Part shown: positions 41,131 to 43,887 of the stretch, in pieces
How the letters are laid out: each line of letters begins with the position of its first letter
Position numbering within the stretch: the stretch's first letter is position 1
Assembly (NCBI GenBank): GCA_027313705.1
Contig: DAHVDE010000084.1
Coordinates: forward strand, 1-43,887
Direction: 5' to 3'
Origin: Actinomycetota bacterium
Lineage (GTDB): Bacteria > Actinomycetota > Actinomycetes > Streptosporangiales > Streptosporangiaceae
Length of the DNA stretch: 43,887 nucleotides
Notes under the pieces: model-generated
What the model saw: the letters and a program-made list of their open reading frames with translations, nothing else
The model's database searches: none
What the model was told of the DNA's origin: nothing
Translations under genes and position numbers: made by a program

Positions 41131-41717
41131 TCCGGCTGCTCCAAGAATCCATCGTGTTCAAGCACGAGCGTTTCGGTGGCGATCTCGGTGCTCTTGGCAC
41201 TCAGCGAAGGACCCGACCAGGCAACAGGAAATGCCTTGCGCAACTGCCAGCTCATCGCGGGCGCCTCCTCGTTCTGATAGACGTCGAGCAGGCTTATGGT
41301 CACCGTTGTTCCTATATCGGGAATACCAGTGCCGTTCTGCCACTCGACTGCGACCTGGCTCAGCCAGAGCAGCACCCGCTGCGAATATTCAAACTCAACA
41401 GCACGCTTCAGCGTGACCGGGCTGAAGGAGACAAACGTCGGAAGAATGCTCGTGTCACTGTAATTACCTCCCGAACGGACCGCGTCGTACTTGAATTCGA
41501 CCTTGAGCCCGTCGCAGGAAGTCCATTTGCCGAGATTGATGCCATCGGCGACGACCTTGAAGCGCATGGCCAGCCCGAGGTGCCTGAATTTCGCCACGTC
41601 GGAGGCCAGGCTGCGTCCGGCGGACACCAGCGATTCCACCATCGAGCCCGGCGCCGCGGGCGTGGCCATCTGCGGCAAGGCGATCTGGGCGGCGGAGAAA
41701 ATCTCTGGTCCGCTCAA
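41127..41717 (-). CDS. gp19-like inner tube protein (second copy)
   Basis: A 196-aa protein of the T4 gp19-like tube family: FKVVADGINLGKWTSCDGLK, VSFSPVTLKRAVEFEYSQRV, LRKAFPVAWSGPSLSAKS and ETLVLEHDGFLE. The start appears to be TTG at 41717, with AGGAG 7 nt upstream. It has a longer N-terminus than the other tube protein (41744-42250), so it may be a baseplate-proximal tube initiator. Confidence 0.9.
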   Translation of the reverse strand: MSGPEIFSAAQIALPQMATPAAPGSMVESLVSAGRSLASDVAKFRHLGLAMRFKVVADGINLGKWTSCDGLKVEFKYDAVRSGGNYSDTSILPTFVSFSPVTLKRAVEFEYSQRVLLWLSQVAVEWQNGTGIPDIGTTVTISLLDVYQNEEAPAMSWQLRKAFPVAWSGPSLSAKSTEIATETLVLEHDGFLEQPE

Positions 41718-41743
41718 GGTGTTCTCCTAGCTGAGTGAGATGA

Positions 41744-42250
41744 TCAGAACGGCGACAACATCGAGAGGTCGTCGTCGAGGAACCCGGTATGAGCGAGCTT
41801 GAGCGTCTCGACGGCCGGCTTGGCGCCAGAAGCGTCAAACGACTCGATCGACCATCCGACCGGGAAGAATTCGGCCAGCCGCCACTGCACAAGTGGCGTA
41901 CCAATGAAGTCGACCAGCTGGATAGTGCCGCTTTGCGGCTTTGGATTCTTCGACGTCTGCGCCAGCCAGTACTGCACGACCCTTGAATACGGCCCAGCCG
42001 CCCGGCTCAAGGTGATGGGCTCGTATTTAGTCGGGCCGGGCTGATATTCGACGTAATTGCCCTGGTCGCCCTCCCTGTGCTCAAGCTGCTGCCAGGTAAC
42101 TGACAGGCCAGATGCCCGCGACCAGTCACCAAAGTGATACATCACATTGTCGATAAGCACGGCGTAATGGTGCGACATTCCTACGGACAGCGATTTCATC
42201 GCCGACTGTACTTGGCCGGTAATACCAGCCACCGACGAGAGCGCACTCAT
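41744..42250 (-). CDS. gp19-like inner tube protein
   Basis: A 168-aa tube protein: YAVLIDNVMYHFGDWSRASG, ITLSRAAGPYSRVVQYWLAQ, WRLAEFFPVGWSIESFDASG, and VETLKLAHTGFLDDD. The ATG at 42250 has GGAG 6 nt upstream; a TTG immediately before is an unlikely start. It lies 26 bp upstream of the second tube gene. Confidence 0.92.
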   Translation of the reverse strand: MSALSSVAGITGQVQSAMKSLSVGMSHHYAVLIDNVMYHFGDWSRASGLSVTWQQLEHREGDQGNYVEYQPGPTKYEPITLSRAAGPYSRVVQYWLAQTSKNPKPQSGTIQLVDFIGTPLVQWRLAEFFPVGWSIESFDASGAKPAVETLKLAHTGFLDDDLSMLSPF

Positions 42251-42259
42251 CAATTACTC

Positions 42260-43887
42260 CTATTTGTAATCACTGAGCAATCCTGACCGTTCCCTGTCGA
42301 CCAGCAGTTCCCGTTTCAGCCTGGCCCGCAGCCGGGGGTAGATTCCATCGGCTAGCTCGCCGATGGCTACCGAGTCATCGAGGTCGAGCAGGCGCTGCGC
42401 AGCCAGTTCGAGCAGCCTGGCCTGCGCTCGCCCGAGGCGGGTGTCGCCGGCCGGACCTGGCGGGGCCGGCGCCGGCCTGGCGTCAGGCTTGGCCTGATCC
42501 CCGGACTCGCGAGACGCCTGCCCCGGCAGCAGCGCAAATGGATCGAAGACGTTACCGCCAGCAGACACCGACGGCACCTCGTCGGCCTGCCGCTGCGCCA
42601 CGGGAAACGCTCCCGCGCCGAGCGGTGGCGCGTGCCTGAGCGGCGGCGTCATCACGGCCGCGGTCGGCCAGGCGCCTGCGGGCGGTTCCGCTGACCCCTG
42701 ACCTGCTGGCGCCCACCCGAGCATGGCACGCTCGGCGAGCGCCGCCTGGGCCTCGAGCCTGGCCGCTTCCTCGCTGCCGGCTGGCGGCAAACTCGGTCCA
42801 AGCGCCCGCTGCTGAGCTGCATGGGTCAGTTCGTGCGCGAGCAGCGCGCGAGTCTGCGGGCGCTCGATCGGGCCGGCTTGCGCGGGCAGCGTAACTTCGC
42901 CCTCGCTGGTGAACGCGCGGGCGCCGATACGGCGGGCGTGCTCGCCCGCCGCAGGCTCCCTGTTGACCACGACATCGCGGACATCGACTCCGAGCCTGCG
43001 CCGCAGTGCATCGGCAAGGTCGTGCGGCGCGAAGCCGCGCTCTGCCTGTCCGCCGGATCCGGCCTGGCTAGCAAGACCGCCAGAGCCGGTTTCTGCAGGC
43101 TGTGCCTGCGGCGGTCGCTGGCCTGATAGAGCGGCCTGCTCGGTAAGAGGCCCAGCAGGAACCGGGGCGGAACCCGGTCCGCCTGACGGCTCGGGCCGGA
43201 CCGCCTGTGCTGTTGCCTGGCGGTGGATCAGCGGCTCGCGAGACTCGCCAGTGCCCGCCAGCGGCCGCACTTCGACGCGGGCGGGTGTCTGAGCAGCTCG
43301 GTAGAGTGGTGCGACGATGTGGCGGACCGCGACGGCGGACGAAGCTGGCGGCTCTGGGCCTGGTGCGGCGCCGGCCGGGGTAGCTCTGCCTGGCCATGGA
43401 TCTCCCTGGCCGGCTCCGCCAGTCGGCCGCGCAGCAGGAAGGGCTGGCGCGGACCTGGCCCAGGGACGAAGAACTTCAGCTGCGGGCACCGCACCGGAGT
43501 GGCCGGCCACTCCTTCCGCGCCTGCGCATTGAGCCAGGCGGTCGGCTGCGGCCCGCTCGCGCGGCGCGGTCCCGCCCCGCAGCGTGATAGGCGCACCGAG
43601 CCCAAGCGCGGGCACACCGGCCTGGTCCACGGCGCGACGAGCCGCGCCCGATCCCGTCTCGGCCACGCCCGCGTCCCCACCTTGCGGCGTTGCGGCCCCC
43701 CGCCCCGCCCCCGCGCCCCCACCCCCACGCTGCGCCACCGCAGGCCCCCACCCCGCGCCCCCACCCCCACGCTGCGGCGTTGCGGGGGTCAGGGTGCCCA
43801 CGTTGTGGAGTTGTGGGGGCTGGGGCTGGGGCTGGGGCTGGGGGGGCCGGGGCTGGGGGGGCTGGGGGGGCTGGGGCTGGGGGGGTT
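42260..43887 (-). CDS. DUF4157 (eCIS core) protein, 5' end beyond window
   Basis: At least 513 residues, and the frame stays open to the right edge, so the true start is probably outside the window; a GTG at 43801 is an internal candidate. The DUF4157 domain (DNA about 42800-43060) contains a metalloprotease-like HELTH (42821-42835) with LLAH before it, and LADALRRRLGVDVRDV. It is a core component or marker of eCIS loci; whether HELTH is catalytic is untested. Flanking regions are Pro/Ala/Gly-rich. The N-terminus has tandem QRGGGGAG repeats and, further upstream, a Pro-Gln-rich frame. The C-terminus carries a Leu/Arg-rich helix (RLLELAAQRLLDLDD) and an RLKRELLVDRERSG tail. Confidence 0.82.
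   Translation of the reverse strand, partial: PPQPQPPQPPQPRPPQPQPQPQPPQLHNVGTLTPATPQRGGGGAGWGPAVAQRGGGGAGAGRGAATPQGGDAGVAETGSGAARRAVDQAGVPALGLGAPITLRGGTAPRERAAADRLAQCAGAEGVAGHSGAVPAAEVLRPWARSAPALPAARPTGGAGQGDPWPGRATPAGAAPGPEPPASSAVAVRHIVAPLYRAAQTPARVEVRPLAGTGESREPLIHRQATAQAVRPEPSGGPGSAPVPAGPLTEQAALSGQRPPQAQPAETGSGGLASQAGSGGQAERGFAPHDLADALRRRLGVDVRDVVVNREPAAGEHARRIGARAFTSEGEVTLPAQAGPIERPQTRALLAHELTHAAQQRALGPSLPPAGSEEAARLEAQAALAERAMLGWAPAGQGSAEPPAGAWPTAAVMTPPLRHAPPLGAGAFPVAQRQADEVPSVSAGGNVFDPFALLPGQASRESGDQAKPDARPAPAPPGPAGDTRLGRAQARLLELAAQRLLDLDDSVAIGELADGIYPRLRARLKRELLVDRERSGLLSDYK
43711..43776. repeat. 24-bp exact direct repeat, 42 bp period
   Basis: The 24-bp sequence at 43711-43734 recurs unchanged at 43753-43776, an offset of 42 bp (14 codons). 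It encodes the QRGGGGAG repeat of the DUF4157 protein and indicates recent tandem duplication. Confidence 0.8.
43813..43887 (+). repeat. G-rich CTGGGG tandem tract with G-quadruplex potential
   Basis: About ten runs of four to seven G separated by CT or CC (units GGGGCT and GGGGGGGCT), continuing to the window edge. On the minus strand they read as CAGCCC in the DUF4157 frame, giving a Pro-Gln-rich segment. A fold of this strand into a G-quadruplex is likely; assembly error is also possible in such tracts. Confidence 0.75.

Noticed and set aside
43800-43887. The G-rich tract as a telomere, CRISPR array or IS end
   Set aside because: The units are simple CTGGGG runs within an open coding frame, without spacers, inverted ends or transposase.
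1-43887. tRNA, rRNA, CRISPR array, riboswitch or origin
   Set aside because: None was seen by reading; no clover-leaf, regular spacer repeat or DnaA-box cluster could be supported.

Overview
The window is high-GC DNA with actinobacterial traits: GTG and TTG starts, TANNNT -10 boxes with no leader, a mycothiol-dependent-enzyme family gene, an AfsR/SARP-type regulator and an actinobacterial-type contractile injection cluster. Two secreted S53 (sedolisin) peptidases, a family that works at low pH, suggest a soil actinomycete tolerant of acid. This is inference from gene content; no rRNA or tRNA gene was seen.

Layout. 1-908: no intact gene, only protein-like debris resembling a decayed actinobacterial integrase. 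909-5152: a secreted S53 peptidase with a C-terminal repeat domain, a strong terminator hairpin, a TrmH/SpoU RNA methyltransferase, and a convergent maleylpyruvate-isomerase/DinB-like gene. 5208-9259 (minus strand): a RodZ-like HTH membrane protein that may be frameshifted, an NTF2-like protein, and a 993-aa NB-ARC/TPR/BTAD regulator. 9526-9973: an MMPL transporter pseudogene ending in a strong hairpin. 9998-12052: a second S53 peptidase. 12288-15957: two COG4315-domain envelope proteins, a two-domain SCO1-like protein and an SDR oxidoreductase. 16032-20148: a LOG-family protein and a SWIM/SNF2 helicase.

20145-27081 (minus strand) is a compact four-gene operon. It encodes a cytosolic-type sulfotransferase, a 1014-aa fusion of a DHA2-type MFS transporter to an arylsulfotransferase-like domain, and two Tat-exported lipoproteins of the same arylsulfotransferase-like family. 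The first two genes overlap by ATGA. The simplest reading is a sulfation-and-export pathway: one step inside the cell, transport, and up to three related domains on the outer face.

27183-43887 is dominated by an extracellular or cytoplasmic contractile injection system (eCIS/CIS). Read along the minus strand from the right edge it holds a DUF4157 (eCIS core) protein cut by the window end, two gp19-like tube proteins, a CIS-tube/LysM hub adaptor, a VgrG-like spike, a gp25-like protein, a gp47/J-like baseplate protein, a gpI-like tail protein, a zinc-ribbon/TM/discoidin-like membrane protein and a small possible spike-tip protein. A DUF4255 (Pvc16-like terminator) gene lies on the plus strand, followed by a large membrane protein with eight Ig-like repeats. 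Two ferritin-like genes follow it with a 2-bp gap and an ATGA overlap, and then a truncated MFS gene. Sheath and AAA+ ATPase genes are absent and probably lie beyond the right edge.
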